A stretch of 64,000 bases of DNA from Ochotona curzoniae (GCF_017591425.1 NW_024465886.1:900501-964500), one strand, 5' to 3'; positions 11,358 to 25,754 are shown, counted from the first letter of the stretch. Notes: a model not told the origin generated them from the sequence alone. Program-made: numbers and translations.

Positions 11358-12581
11358 TGAAAGTGATGCTAGGAATGGTTTATTGGGTGACTGAGTTTCA
11401 AAACTATCTAGAAAAGCCAGGAGAATTCTTACTGCTGAATGCTGAAGTCTTTACCCATCTTAACAAATCCTGCAAGCGTATTAGTATGGTTCTGTTATTA
11501 CTGAGTAAAGCAGGTAACATACAGCCACATGAGCTGACTGTCTGCACCTGAGGGTCCCTGCAGCTTCACTTCTGAGGGTGTGCCTTGGCTAGCTCTGGAC
11601 AGACAGTGCCAGCCTTCTGCGCCGTTCTTCTACTCGGCCTCAGTTTCCCAAAGCCTTGGGTGATGTGGGCACAGTGAGAACTTGGCTTCCCCCTAGGAGG
11701 GAATGACTCAAATCATTTGGGAAAATGACTAAATGTATCCATATCAGGGCTATCGCATAACATGGCAGAAATAATTTACCCAGAATACAGAAGGTAATGG
11801 ATGAATTGTTATTATGTTTATAAAATGCTCATATTTCAAAATGGCATTGTGACTGCAGATGCAAGATCCCCTGCCTGGCACTTGCCACCCAGGAGTATAT
11901 CTGGTCTCAATTCAATCTCTGCTAACTGTAAACTAACAAATAGGTTTGTTCAAACATGTGCGTATACGAAGGTGTCCAATACCAACAGTATGTATTAACA
12001 CAAAAAAAACTTATTTTCAAAATGACTTCTGGATTATAATGTGTATAATTTATGGCTTCAGAATCTCTCATGGCAACATGAGTTGTCACTCTGCGTGTGG
12101 GGACAAAACAGTGACCCAAGGCAGCTGCAGGCAGGCCTGGTCTACTTTGTATTCCTGTTATTTGTTCAACTTGTAAATCTTACGTACGTTTTGTTCTCTT
12201 GCTGGTGTGGAAACATCAGTCCTGACACTCCCTCCTCCCACTGTTCTTCTTTCTCCTTTTCCTCCCGTCCCTTGTAAAGTCATGTCAATGACAAACATTT
12301 CCTGACACTCCTGTACCCAGTGGGCCAAGGCCTTTGTACTGTTCAAGTGGGAGCACCCTTCATCCCTGTTGCTGGTAATGTGGAAAGGCGGGCTCTGTGT
12401 CCCCAAAAGCCAGGTCGGCAGCAGGAGGCCACGGGAGCCGGACAACAGCAGGTTTGTAGAATACACAGAAAAACACATGATTTAAGTGTTGAGTAAATTT
12501 GTTTATCCAGAGAGACTGAACGCTGTTCTCTCAGGACTTAATATACATAACATTTCTTGCGTTCCGGTGTGATAACAATAT

Positions 12582-13490
12582 TCTTTTTTTAAATTATTAT
12601 TTATTAATTACATTGTGTTATGTGACAGTTTCATAGGCTCTGGGATTCCCCCAACCCCTCCTCACACCCTCCCCCCATGGTGGATTCCTCCACCTTGTTG
12701 CACTATCACAAATCAAATTCAGTTGAGAGTCTTTGCTTGGTATATGCCTGTAATAAAAGAGTGCAGCATGTAATTGTGCAGATACATTCAACGGTTTTTT
12801 GGGGGAGATCATCTCTGGTCTAGAGGTAAAGGTGGCAGCATATCCTCCTGATCAATAAAAAGCCCCAACATAACATCAAGATCAATTTACAACACTGTGG
12901 TATTAATAGTCATGGTATTGAATAATCCATATATTACAAGATGCCAGCTCTCAACCTCATCCTGTGACTTTCATTGACATTTTGGCTATAATGTCACTGT
13001 AAAATGGCTATAGGGTACTACTCAGCTGTCTGTCCTCATTTTAGTATTTAGCAGTGCATAGTGTTGAGCAAAATTCTGCTGTCTGGTTGTAAATTTCCCG
13101 TATTGTTCTCTGTCTACTCTGATTGTATTTGTTTGTTTTGGGGGAGGGGCTCTGGAATGACCCTGATGGTCATTGCCAGAGGATGGACCAGAGAAAGCTC
13201 CTCTCCCGAGTCCTGAAGGAAGTTTGCTGTGCTTCTGTGAGTACGGACTACTCAGGGCTCGTAGCTGTTGTTCTGATGACCTTCGGTCCTGCATGGAAGG
13301 ATTTGGGCTTCCCAACGGGGGTGGGTGACCTCAGAGTCCTTGGCCTCCCAGAGCTCTGTTTGGCAGTTGAAATTTAGTCTTTGGTGCCTGTAGTGGTACT
13401 CTTTCTTGTAGATCCAGGGGAAAATTACCAATAGTAAATATGCTATTCATGGGTTATGGGTTTATGATACCTCACGAGTCTGGCTAAACA
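12582..13490 (-). mobile_element. L1 (LINE-1) 3' end, antisense
   Basis: On the reverse strand the block ends in a 3'-UTR-like sequence. GGGGGAATCCCAGAGCCTAT is followed by 'gaaactgtcacataacacaatg', then 'taattaataaataataattt' and a short A-tail at 12582. This matches the lagomorph L1 3' UTR as I remember it. No open reading frame of ORF2 size is present, so only the 3' end inserted, as is typical for 5'-truncated L1. The upper boundary near 13490 is approximate, and I could not identify target-site duplications. Confidence 0.6.
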
Positions 13491-13516
13491 GGATGAATAG
13501 GTAAGTGACTGGAATT

Positions 13517-13741
13517 GTAGCAGTCACTGAGGAGAGGCCTGAGCGAACTGGAACTACACAGTAAGTCTTTCTTTCTGTCTTTTTGTCTGCTTCTTTCTTT
13601 CTGACGGGTTCGTTCTGTCTGGTTCTGTCTTTCTCTCTGGTTCTGTCTTTCTGACTGGTAGCAGTCACTGAGGAGAGGCCTGAGTGAACTGGAACTACAC
13701 AGTAAGTCTTTCTTTCTGACTGGTAGCAGTCACTGAGGAGA
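13517..13741. repeat. Local duplications of a 'GTAGCAGTCACTGAGGAGAG' unit
   Basis: The same 20-bp start recurs at 13517, 13658 and 13723. The first two copies extend through 'ggcctgag(c/t)gaactggaactacacagtaagtc' into CTTT-rich tracts. The result looks like replication slippage or unequal exchange next to the microsatellite that follows. Each full copy carries ACA/GTAAGT, a good match to a 5' splice site, so two pseudo-donors lie here on the sense strand. Confidence 0.85.
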
Positions 13742-13765
13742 GTTCTTTCTTTCTTTTCTTTCTTT

Positions 13766-13796
<31 letters not shown>

Positions 13797-13878
13797 CTCT
13801 CTCTCTCTCTTTCTTCCTTCCTTCCTTCCTTCCTTCTTTCTTTCTTTCTTCCTTTCTTTCTTTCTTTCTCCCTCCCCC
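13742..13878. repeat. Compound pyrimidine microsatellite (TTTC/CT/TTCC)n
   Basis: About 135 bp of nearly pure pyrimidine: TTTCTTTC units, then (CT)n, (TTCC)n, and TTTC units again. The homopurine-homopyrimidine mirror symmetry allows triplex (H-DNA) formation. It is likely to be unstable in copy number. Confidence 0.95.
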
Positions 13879-16800
13879 AGCTCCTTACCTGTCACTTTAG
13901 CTTCGCAACACCTCCACCTCCAGTGCAGACTTTTGTAGCCACTTGAACATTGGACCCGAAATCTTCCCCCCCGCTCCATGTCCATGTCATTTCCCACTGC
14001 AAATAAAACTAAATCTTAAAAACAAAACATTGCCAATAGAGTATCTGTGAAGTTTTCATCCTGAGGTTCTCACATAACCCTTTCATGGAAATGGTACCCA
14101 GGGTCAGCGTGCAGCTGAACTCTGTGCAGAGTGAAACAACCCATAGTGAGGATGGATGCTGTCCTCTTTCCCTTTTTATTGAAACGCCTGGTCAGCATCC
14201 TTCCCTGGGACACCAGGCTGTTGTGCAGGTGGCCGTACCATCGCTTAACTGACTCCATGACTTTTCTATCAATCCTGCCAACAGGAGGGGGGTGTGGAGG
14301 ATCCCAGTGGAACAGGGAACAAATGCCAGCTAATACATCAAGAAGGGAACAGAGGTCATGGAGCTGTGATGCCTCCTGAGTCCAGAGCAGATTGAGTATG
14401 AGACCTCAGGGAAGCTCAGCCTACAAACCTGCATGAGAACATGACCTCAACACCTATCAGTCTGAACAGCCAGCATGAGCAGTTCAGGTGCTCATGTACC
14501 ACTCTCACTTCAGGTCTCTAAGGAGTTAGGATGCCTAGGAGGATCGCTCAGTCTCTTCCCAGGACTTACAGGTTGCAGGATAAGTACTTCTTCCACCTTC
14601 ACAACATAGCAGCAGCTCCCATCTTCCTGGCCCGGTGTGGTAAGTCACACTGCCACTTTTTCCTGCTTCCTATTGGAAGAGAGTCGACGGCTGCAACTAG
14701 ACTAAGGGGAGACATTCAAAGAATGTAACACCACAGTAAGCTGCTCAGAACTTGTGCTTTGTGCCACTGCCAGCAAGGGATGGCACCCTCAGCATAGACA
14801 GGTGATGTGGGCTGTTTCAGTAAACAGCAAGTGAGGACCTTCTGCTGTGAGACTCCAGTTCAAATGCTTTCTCCTGTGGCTGTGAATGGCAGTCACACGG
14901 CTAAGATAGCCGGGCGCCGTGTGACACTGGCCAGGTGCATCTGTGGTGTCTGAGGTTTCGTACGCAGGGAGGCAGCACCTACCTCCTGCAGACCTTGCTC
15001 TACTCTTCCACTTGCAGCTACATTTATCCAAATGGGCTTCGGCCTGTTTAGGATTACAAGGGAAGCCACAGACTTTGTTGTCCCTAATCCATTCTCTATA
15101 TTGCCCGCTCTGTCCCCCTCCCCTCCCCCTCAAAAAAGCTATTTTAAGATGTGTGTGGAGGCAAAGTTGGCTAAGATACCACATCTCTGAGCCCCCATGG
15201 TTTTTCCAGATTTAGAATAAGCTTCCAGCAGCTTTATAAATTTTGTATCACAGTGCCTGGCATGTGATCACTGCGAAGTGAATGCTCATCTTCTTTGAGC
15301 CTAAGTTAAAAGCTTGATGTCATCCGGAGGGAAAAAGATGACCACTTGGCCCACACGTGCCCAACCCTGCTGCTTGCCTGGGCTGTGTCCAATACATCTG
15401 GGATCCCAGAGGTCTCGGACTCATCATGTAACGACTCAAGCCACTTCAAGTCTCTGCTAAAGGAATCCCAAGGGACCAAACTGTCCTTACCGTACATGAA
15501 TGACAGGCAGGCATGAAGTCGCTTCGTTTTTCATGTAGTTGCTGTGACTGGAGGGTAGCTCTTCTGTATTAGCTTAAAAAGAACAGACAGAGTTTGGACA
15601 CACAGAAGGTTTAAATTCCATTTAGAGGCAAGGGAAGCTTCAGCATCAGTGCGCAGTCATTGGTCAGGGTCGTTGTCAAGACCCTCGCTTCCTTCTGCTT
15701 TCAGCATCTGTATGTCTGAGCCTCAAGCTTTACCAACACTGAGGCAGTACTAAGCAGTGTTCAGTCACTCATTTACTCTTGAGCAGTGGCCCATGAGGCT
15801 CAGAGCACACTGAGGACCTAGTGCTTATTTCTAAGGTTTCCCCTCATTAGCAGACAGCTGGGTGAGTCTGTCATGAAAACTCACCTGAAAATGAAGACTT
15901 CTCCTTTCCCAACAAAGGGTAATTATAAGAAAAACACACAATTATCTGAATGTCTCCTCATTTCTTGCATTGGTGGTCCCTAACCGAAGCATCCTAAATT
16001 CCTAGGAGAGACAACAATGGGTACTCTTAGACATCAACAGTTCCGGCAGGGAAGTCAGGCTGGGACACATAATGCAGCCATCCAATACAGCCCCAGTTGG
16101 AGGTGTATCATAATCATTTTCACTCAGTGCACAAACATACCTCCAACTGGCTGTCCTCTTTTTATAGATTATCCCAGAAATCCTGTCAGAAAAATTCATT
16201 TGTATTTGTTATAAAAAGACATTTTTATACTCAGAAGGCATAACAAAGAATCGCAAATGCCTTTTAGATGTGCAAATTATAACTCAAAAATAGACTGCTG
16301 ATGTGTTTATTAAAATAGTCGATTGATTTTGTAGGCAGGTGAGACCAAATGTATTCTTAAGCGTTTGAGTAGTTATTTGCAACTTGGCAATTCATCAACA
16401 AATAATTCCAAGCCATTTCTTTATTATTAAACACCTACAAAAATGTGACCCAAATCAATCAGTAAGCACTTCACCTATTTGGCCAACAGAGTACACTTGT
16501 CTTCATTGATTTTGTCTCATTATATCATTTTGATCATTGACTCACAATAGGAAAATCAACTAATTGATGGTTAATTGAACATAGAGAAGAAATACGCATG
16601 TATGCAACATCAAGGAGCCAGGCTTGCTCCTAGGGCACGGTCCATACAAGACAAGGAAACTTCAGACAGATTCTGGAGAATGGGAATCTTCCATGAACTT
16701 TCCTGAGCTCCCCTCCCCTAATCTGCTAATGCCTGTAAATTAATCCGTTTTAACCATTTCCCTTTTACAAATTGAAAGAGGACCTAAGCTTCCCAAAGCC

Positions 16801-17709
16801 ATTGCTGAGCCAGCATTCCACAGAGTTCTAGGGTTCTTAGGCTCAGGATTGCTTCAATATTCAGTATATATTCCTCCTCGCATGATTGAAAAATGCCTTA
16901 TCTTTTACATTTATATGTCATTCAGTAAACAAAATCTCCATGAGCGTAAATAACATAACCATATTTTCACAAAGATTAAAAGAAACGTAGATTCAAAATG
17001 CTGTGTGATGTCATAAATGACCCTTTTGTCCCACGACCGGGTGAGCTGTATAGTATTCCCAACGGCCCTTTGAGTAATTTTCAAGTCAGAAAGCTGAGGC
17101 GCACCTGTGTCCTGAAGAACTGCTGGAGAAGACAGGCGGGTTGTGAGGAATCCAGAGTCCCTGCAACCCCGCTTCCCCTCTCCCCAGTTCACTCACCTCA
17201 TGCCAGGAGCTAGGAACTGTGTGAGTGGCAGTAACCCAGTTGCTGGTGCTGTCGTCACTCTCTCTCAGATTCTGTGTTAGTTGGACTCTGAAGTCAGGAG
17301 CTCCAAGCAGTGATGAAAACTAGGGATGGGATATGACACGTGGCACTGTCTTTGAACTGCCAGGCTAGACACCCATCGTCAAGAGTATCTTCATTACTTT
17401 AGTCACTTAGAAATATCACTCTGACTGATGGAATTCGGGCATATTCTAAGGATTTTTTACATTGTCTCATGTTTGAGCTAGTACTAATGCCTGGGCTTCA
17501 CTCACAGAAAACTGGGTCTCTGTAGACGTCTCTTGTCTAATGGCTCGGGGTTTGCATGCAATCTTGCAGTATCTGTTGCTAGAAAAGAAAAAAACAATAA
17601 ATATTTTCTTTTCTCCATAAGTAAAATTCAGAGACACTTTAAGAAAAAAAATCTTACTGTAAAATCTTTATCAACAATACATTAACATGTATTAACTTGC
17701 ACTCAACTA

Positions 17710-18056
17710 TACAATGAATTTTTTAAGATTTATTTATTTATTGGAAAGTCAGATACACAGAGAGGAGGAGAGACAGAGAGGAAGAGCTTCTGTCCGATGA
17801 TTCACTCCCCAAGTGAGCACAATGGCAGATGCTATGCCGATCCGAAGCCAGGATCCAGGAACCTCTTCCACGTATCCCACACGGGTGCAGGGTCCCAAGG
17901 CTTTGGGCTGTCCTCGACTGCTTTCCCAGGCTACAAGCAGTGTGCTGGAGGGGAAGTGGAGCTGCGGGGATTAGAACCGGTGCCCATATGGGATCGCGGC
18001 GCGTTCAAGGCGAGGACTTTAGCCGCTAGGCCACGCTGCCAGGCCCTACAATGAAT
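17710..18056 (-). mobile_element. Full-length lagomorph C-SINE with target-site duplications
   Basis: Body 17720-18046 between direct repeats TACAATGAAT (17710-17719 and 18047-18056). The reverse strand has head GGGCCTGGCAGCGTGGCCTA, box GGTTCTAATCCC, CCCATATGGGCACC and tail AATAAATAAATCTTAAAAAA. It differs in the head and in an extra 'ggatccaggaacc' segment from the copies at 1 and 6115, so it belongs to another subfamily. Confidence 0.96.
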
Positions 18057-18805
18057 GTTTTATGATCAAAAACAAATGCAACAAAACGCGAATTTCAATG
18101 ACCGTTCTGGATTTCAGAGGACACTAATTGACTCACTCAGACAAGGGGTAATTGATTAATGCATGGGAAATATTAGAGGCAATCAGCGTGTTATGGGGTT
18201 TATCAATAAGGGAAGTTATGTGAGGCTATGAAATCATGTTACATTAATGCTACATTAAAAATGGCACACCGAATCACAGACCTGAAGACCACACTAAAGG
18301 CCAGAGTTTTATGCCCATTGTAGATCTGCATTAAATCAACTCGACATAGAAGAGGATTTTGTCCAGTTTTGGACAAAAGCCCGTCTGTCTCACGCTTGCC
18401 TATCCATCCATCCATCCACTATTTGAGTACATTTAGTTTGCCAGGCACATAGACATGTGGTTGTGTGAATCAAGAGTGAGAGCTAAATCTTCACTATTGA
18501 AGGCCACCTTTACTAAATCACATTGTAATTCTAGCTTCTCACGGAGAAAAACAAGAGCATTTCAGCTCTAGAATTAATGTACACACTGCACAAGAGGCCA
18601 AGAAATAAAACCTCTGTCACTCAGTCCTGACGGGTTAGCACAGTGCTAGCTGTTCGGGGACTGGGGAAGAGTTCCGTGTTTCCTGCTCCCAGTCAGAAGT
18701 GCAGCTCAGACCTGAAGCTCTTCAGCACTCCTGGGGGTAACATGGGCCTTCGTGCCATACCCTCCTGGGAAGTCCACCTCCCCACCTGCTTCCTCATCTA
18801 CTGTG

Positions 18806-18847
18806 CATACATACATACATACATACATACATACATACATACATACA
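18806..18847. repeat. (ATAC)n microsatellite, about 10 units
   Basis: A perfect CATA tetramer run of 42 bp. Confidence 0.95.
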
Positions 18848-19786
18848 GCATCCACCTGCAAGGGATATAAATATGTGTACGTAACCATCACAATAGCTTT
18901 GGCTTTTCTGTTTGTACCACATATCTGAAGACACACTGCAGCTTCTCCAGTTTGGGTCGTATAACTCACCATGAGGTTAAAATAGCAGCTGCCAGAGAAG
19001 CTAAGACTGAGATGAATGTTTTTGGTCTACTCATGTTCATCTCATGAGACAGTCATTTTACGTTCAACTTATATCATGTTCGCTTAAGGGGTCTGATCAG
19101 AATAGTGCTGATTTTCAGTAATAAGATTTCAGATTATGGAATGGGAGTGATGGAAAAGGTTATGCTTCTCCCCAGAACCCCCACTCTGTAGATCATGATT
19201 GTTCTGCTGTGACTACTAATGAAATGACAGACATAGAATACAGGAACAAACAGAACTAAATGATCAGCTTCAGAATGAAATGGTTGTTAGCATACCACCT
19301 TTAGAACGCAATGAAAGCATGAATTTTAAGTCTCTGATTTCAGTATGCAAACAAGATTCCTTTATATATATAGTCTGCTTTCGAATCAATCATTTACCAG
19401 AAACCTTGCTTCTATCCAAAGCAATACTAGAAAGAAGATGCACATTGTATTGCTAGCTCTTGGTATTCTTAGATCCCGTATTTACATATTCAATTATCCA
19501 AAACAAAATATTCAAGAAAAAATTCCTTACACTTCTAAGCATGTACAGTCATCTATTCTTTCTATTAGTCCATGAAAAAATACATCTTGAGTGCAGTGAC
19601 TATTGTAAGTAATGTGGAGATTACTAATAAGCTATCCAAGAATGGGTAGCTTTGCGCAACACCTGAACTTGGATTTTCCATTCTTGGGAGCAGCATCCCG
19701 GAACCAATGCCACATGGACACAGAGGAACCACAGTTGACATGCTTTCCTCTCTGTCTAGCTTTCCTTCTCACCTCTTGTTTTCTGA

Positions 19787-19987
<201 letters not shown>

Positions 19988-21490
19988 TAGGCCACTGTTC
20001 CCACCACCCTGCCTCCTTGGCAAGCCTGCTGAAAGGGGGTAACTTTAGGGTTGCCAAGCAGCACTTTGTGCAACATGACTAAGTCTCAAATAGGGACCAT
20101 TACTGCTGCTGGACCAGTGGGTAGAACAAGAGGACACCACGCAGGAAAGGACAATTAGAGGCTTAAGAACAGGTGATGCAATCAGGGGACTCCAGCCCAT
20201 TTACTGCATGTGAACAATTCACCAATGCAAATGAACTTTACTCTCCAAATTTTACCAATATGCTTCATGGAAAATTGTAAGGAAGAAAGGCAACACAGAA
20301 CACTTACTTCTATTGAAGCTTGTTTCGTGAGGCAGAAAGAAAAGAAACTGATTTTAGATATGGTTAGGCAAATGTATGATGCAATGGGACCTTAAGCTAC
20401 AGCACCCGGTACAACCATCCATGGAATTGTCATAGCACTTTTGTGTGTTCGTTGTCTCTAGACACGTATGCATCTATGTGTGTATGCATGTGTGTGGTAC
20501 GGACTGACTGGTCACACTATCAGTTACTTCTGTGCTCTGTGCTGTATTGTGTGTTTTGTTTGTGAAGACACTGCCTGTTAAAAGCAGCCATCTCCCCGGA
20601 TCACTAAGTGGCTGGAGTGGAAATATGATGGATCTAGGAGAAACCGCATCTACTATCCATCCCTGAAAAATTGAATTGACATTCACGAACTAACATTGAA
20701 CGCTTTGTGACAGGCTCAAATGTTGTGATTCTCCTCTGCCCCATGAGGGAAACTGACCTAACGGAGTGACATCTCAGCCTGTCTTCCAGACCTTCCCTTA
20801 GGCTAGCTCAGTTCTAAGCCGTTCTCTTCTCTGGCCTTTCCTCTGCATCTGTCTCTAACAGCGCCGCCTTCCTTCCAGGACTGTAAAGGCAGACCTCGCA
20901 TCACCTTCTGCCTGCTACATTCTCCTCTCGGGTCCCACCTTGTAAGAACCTCTACTGCTGTAGCAGTCAACTCTCAGCTCTTCATGGCGAAGTCTAGAGC
21001 AATGCACTCTGGCCTGAATGTGAAATAAGAACGTTGTTAGAAAACAGTGGGAGTGAGCTGGAGGCCGAAGCAGACAAGGGTAAAGAGAAAAACTCAAGGC
21101 CAAGCTCAGGAAGACAGTCCTGTCTGAGCTGAGCACAGACGGTAGAGCCCTGGGGACTGCTGGGCCAGGTAGTCAGCCACATGGGGGGAAAGACTATGTA
21201 CACCATGCACCAACCACAAGGATGCGAGCGGACTGCGAGCCTAGCCAGGGCTGTGTCTGTCAGTCCTGGTACCTTCCAGGCTACCGAGAGGACACCCAGA
21301 TGAACTTGTACAACTGCTGTGTCTTACCCCAAAGCTCATGCAAGTGCTGCCTGAGCTACTGGCATCAGTGCAGAGCAGAGTCCGGGGATGTAGTAGATGG
21401 TCATAGCACTCAGAATGCCAGACGAGCCCCCATTGTATAGTTGCCTTGGGCATGTCAGACACAAATCCTGTACCATGCATGAGAACAGAA

Positions 21491-21590
21491 GCAAAGCATA
21501 TAGTGGCATAGTATTTGTGGGTACCCAGGCACAAATAGGGGAAAGCATATAGTGACACACTGTATGTGGGTACCCAGGCATGAGTAGTGC
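21491..21590. repeat. Imperfect 49-bp tandem duplication
   Basis: Two copies of a unit starting AAAGCATATAGTG(G/A)CA and containing GTGGGTACCCAGGCA; the anchor AAAGCATA falls at 21493 and 21542. The start of a third copy follows near 21590. Confidence 0.85.
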
Positions 21591-23799
21591 AAAGCTTGGA
21601 ACCCACCTGCTGGAGGAATTATCGCAGACTGCATTTGAGGTATCATAGACATTAACAGGCTCCTATTCAGTGAACTTCCTTTACTCAGAGTTCAGCAGAG
21701 ATCCTTGAAGGCACAGGAAGTTTAAAGGCACAGGGTTAGAAATTTGCCCTTGAACTAGACTGAGTGGTAGGAGATAGCACATCCACTAGTTCTTTCCCTA
21801 AACTATCAGTGGAAGGATGAGATGCTCGACTCATCTTAGTTTGTCCACTGTTTTCCAAGGATATGCCCTGGTCTCTGTTCCATACAGACCATGTGCTGCA
21901 AAGGCAGTAGATCTTTTTCCCTTACACTGTACTGAGCACCAAAGCCAAGAAGAGCAAGATCCACACAGTGTGAGGGGAGACTCCAGCTTTCTAGTGTCTA
22001 GTGCAACCTGGAGATCTCCACTCAGTTCACAGCAAAGACCAGAGCCCACCAAGCCCCCAGACATCTTCATCACACCAGATACCTGGGCCCGCTGAGCACT
22101 CAGACACCTTCCAAAGGCTGACCTCATCCTAACAGGAGACAGCAGAGGGCCACAGCCCCTTAGGGAGGTCAACCATCCTACCATCTCCTCTGGACACCCA
22201 CTCTTTTTCTTGTATCATAGTTACACAGTTCCTCCTTTTACTCTCATTTCCTGCTTTCAGTGTTTAGGAAGTTGATAACTGTGGAACTTGATTTTGGTGA
22301 ATGAGACACTACAGCCCAGTCACTCTGCCCACCAGCACCCCAGAAATGTGTATGCCCACTTCATTATGTCCTCATTCAGCTGCCAAGCTGTCTCACCTGG
22401 GAATCAATTGCACACTGTGGGCTCTTATGGAGAAGACTGCTTTAAACCATAAATGGCTTCATCCTCTTAAGAAAACCCCTCCTATGTAAGAATATGACCC
22501 TACCCTACTCTGGTCTTTTCTGACCAACATATATCACCAATAATAACATACTATGCCATTGACCTGAATGGCTAAAAGCAGCAAGCACAATATGCAATAA
22601 ATAAACAAATGAGCAAATCCGTGATGTACAAATAGAAACATAGAAGTGCTATGTTTACACGCATGTACAGCTGTGTGCTAGGAGGATCATGTGGGTGTGG
22701 CTGTTAGGAAGGGGCCCTGTAGGTGTTGAAGCAGAGGCCTGAGTGGAATGATGGAGCTGATTCTGGAAGAGCATTCTTGCCAGAGCGAAAACAAGGACAC
22801 AGGCAGAGTAGAGTGAAGAGCAAGTAAAGCATGGTGAGCCAAGAATTGTACTTGGTTCTAATGGCATTGCTAAGACTCTCTGTTAGAGGTAGAGATGTTA
22901 GGGGGCCATCGCAGTAATGTGGGTGAGACGTAGCAGGGGTTTGGATTAAGACAGTAGTATAGGTGCTGAAAAGTAGCTGCATTCTAGAATGTGGCATCTG
23001 AGTGGCCTGAGGGAGGCTTTAAAATGGCAGACATTCTGCACATTGTTTTGGAAAATGCACAAATTATGCCTGATGATAATAATGACCTTAGAACTATAAC
23101 CCCTTTTCCCACATTCATTAGGCTCTGGCCAGTCTTGCTTCTTGGAAAGATGCCCCTAACTTCCTCTCTGACATGATTCTGAAGGAAATCCATTGAGTAT
23201 AACATCCCAACTGTTTCAGTACCAAAGCATTTTAAATTTGTGTGGCCCACATGGAGACTGTATTTTAAGAATGCTTACTTAAACTAAGCCAGCAATGCTT
23301 TAGTAACTTTCAAAAAACACAATTCAAGAACTAGATTGCTGAGGAACTCATCCTAAATCACTCGGCAGCCATCTTTTCTGGTCTCAAGGCCTTCTCTGAG
23401 ATGGTCAAAAAGCTATTTTTAAAAATACCCCATTGAAATTCTTGGAAATGAAGGTTAGAAAACTCTCCCAGCCATCTGAGTCTTTTAAGGGTCTGGTGGG
23501 GGAGAAGAATTTAACTGTCGGGAGAGGTGGGAGGCTGCTCTCGCCAGCGGGATAGGCTGAAAGCGGCAGGTGGAGTGGGAAGCTCAGACCCTCATGATCC
23601 GATCACTCCAGACAAGGGCTGGCAATCTCTTCAACCCTGCACCTGTGAAGAAAGGGTATCGTCCTACAGAGCTATCACTGCGCAAGTCAGCGTGGGCAAG
23701 AACTCCGGAAGGTGGATTTTCAGAAACTAGTTCGCTTCCTACCTTTCAGGAACACTGGTAGACTCCCTGCCATAGCTTCCAACCTGAAACCATCCAATT

Positions 23800-24125
23800 C
23801 CAGAAATTCATGAGGAATCTATGCGCACACAGCAGCCTATTATTCAGACATAAAAGGAGGAACTTTTTGTAGAAGCATGGATGGAGCTGCAGGGATATTA
23901 TGAAAGTGAAAAAAGTCTGGCATTGACACAGAAACTACCACATGGTCTCATTCAAAACCAGCAGATCTCACAGAAACAGTGAGTGGAGTAGTAGTTACCA
24001 GACGTTGTCTTGGCAGTAGCTGGGCAGAACCGGGAGGTTGGATAATGGATGGAAAACTAGTGAGATAAGAAAATGAAATCCTGCTGTCTTTCAATATAGT
24101 ACAATGCCTAAAATCTTACATCTTT
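23800..24125 (+). mobile_element. Old L1 3'-end fragment
   Basis: The order of motifs is that of the end of L1 ORF2 and its 3' UTR. 'Cagcctattattcagacataaaa' is followed by 'gaagcatggatggagctgcaggg', 'attatgaaagtgaaaaaagtctgg', 'taccacatggtctcattc' and 'gagtagtagttaccag'. These are recognisable, diverged versions of mammal-wide L1 sequence. No open frame remains. Confidence 0.7.
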
Positions 24126-25754
24126 CAAGATAGCCAGAAGAGAGGAGTTGGGATGCTCCAACACAGGGACGTGATCAATTTCCAAGCTGATAGAAATGCT
24201 GGTTATCGTGGTTTCATGACTGTGTGTGTGGGGGGGTCAAAATATCCCTCTGGCTTTCACGAGGACATGCAGTTATTACATAGCCTTGAACTTACTTTCA
24301 AAGTGTATCTTTACCCACAAATCACAACCTGGCAATACTTTCACTTTGAAAGGGAGAGCTACATCAGTGTACAGCAAATGTAAGGGATTAATATTTCCCC
24401 CTGGCAGAAGTTGCACACTCTGCTCTTTCTTTGCCCCCAAGTAACATCTGACATTGGCCTGTGGCCTCATCTGATGTGGCCACCTGGGCTGCTTTCTCTA
24501 AAGCAGTACATTAAAGTGTACTCCTGCTTATAAATAAACAAGTAGCAGAACTGAATGCAGGAGGCAGAAAGCATCATTGAATGTGGACACACAGAAATCT
24601 CTTGGACAGAAATAGATGTCTTCTTAGAAAGTACCTAAGCGAATACACTATTCATATATGACTGTGAACTTACACAAATGAAAATGACAATAATGTTTCC
24701 AAGGACAATCTGCCGTGCCTGTTAAATTATGCTTTATCATGGGGAAATGCCTTCTCCCACATCACCTTGGCTGTATGATTTGTGAACGCCACAACCTGAA
24801 CAGTGCCTAAGGAGAAGCAAAGTGACTCCAGTGGTGGGAGGCTTTGTTTGTCAAAGCCTCCGCTCGGTGGGGTGATGTACCCCCACTGCAAAGTGCTTTG
24901 TTCTGTGAGAGTAGCTTGATCTGAACTAAGCACCCATGACTGTGTCATCTGCATCTCGGTTTATGAACCGAGGGTGATAATTGTGATAATTGGACACATA
25001 ATTGAAGCATTCCAACAAGGGCGATACAACATTCCCTAGGAGACATTAAAAAGTGGGTCTGGAGTTGTGACAGTTTCTAACAAGTATTACGTTAATGACA
25101 TAGAAGAGCCAAGGCAGGAATGTGAACATGCTATCGCTTGTTGTGTAGTTTGACATGAAGGATGACCTGCACCAAGTACCACCTGCCTCCCTTTCAGAAA
25201 CACCACTGAGACTGTTCATCGGGTTTTCACTTGGCAGGACCACTTCCAGCAAAGCTTATCCAAGTTTAAAGACAAGAATTTTGAAATCATGTTTAACAGA
25301 TCCTTAAAATGTTCCTAGAATGTGCACATCATGAAACTATGCAATAGATTTCAAAAAATGAAAACTAACTTTACATCAAAATAAACTCCAATTCGTCCTA
25401 TTTTCCACATCCTTTTTCCTGTACCTGTGTGCATGGAATCCAAGCTGCTAGCGAGTAGTAATGAGACTCAAAATACCTAATGACCAACCTGTGCAGACCT
25501 TAGGACGCCACTGACTTTAAAACTAATACTCTCGAATGCACTTTCTGCAACAGTGACCGAGGGCGCTGCTTTTCATCTGAAGAGCCTCTGGTCTGCCTAG
25601 CAGGCAGAACTAACTCATGCAGCAAATCGGATCAGAATTTCCAATCCCACGGTACCCACTCCTAGCACCCTGCGTGATGCACATTTCAGCCTCCGTGCCT
25701 GCAGAAATAGGCTCATGGCTGCTCGCTTTCTCCTCAGCACCCAGGCTGCCTCAG

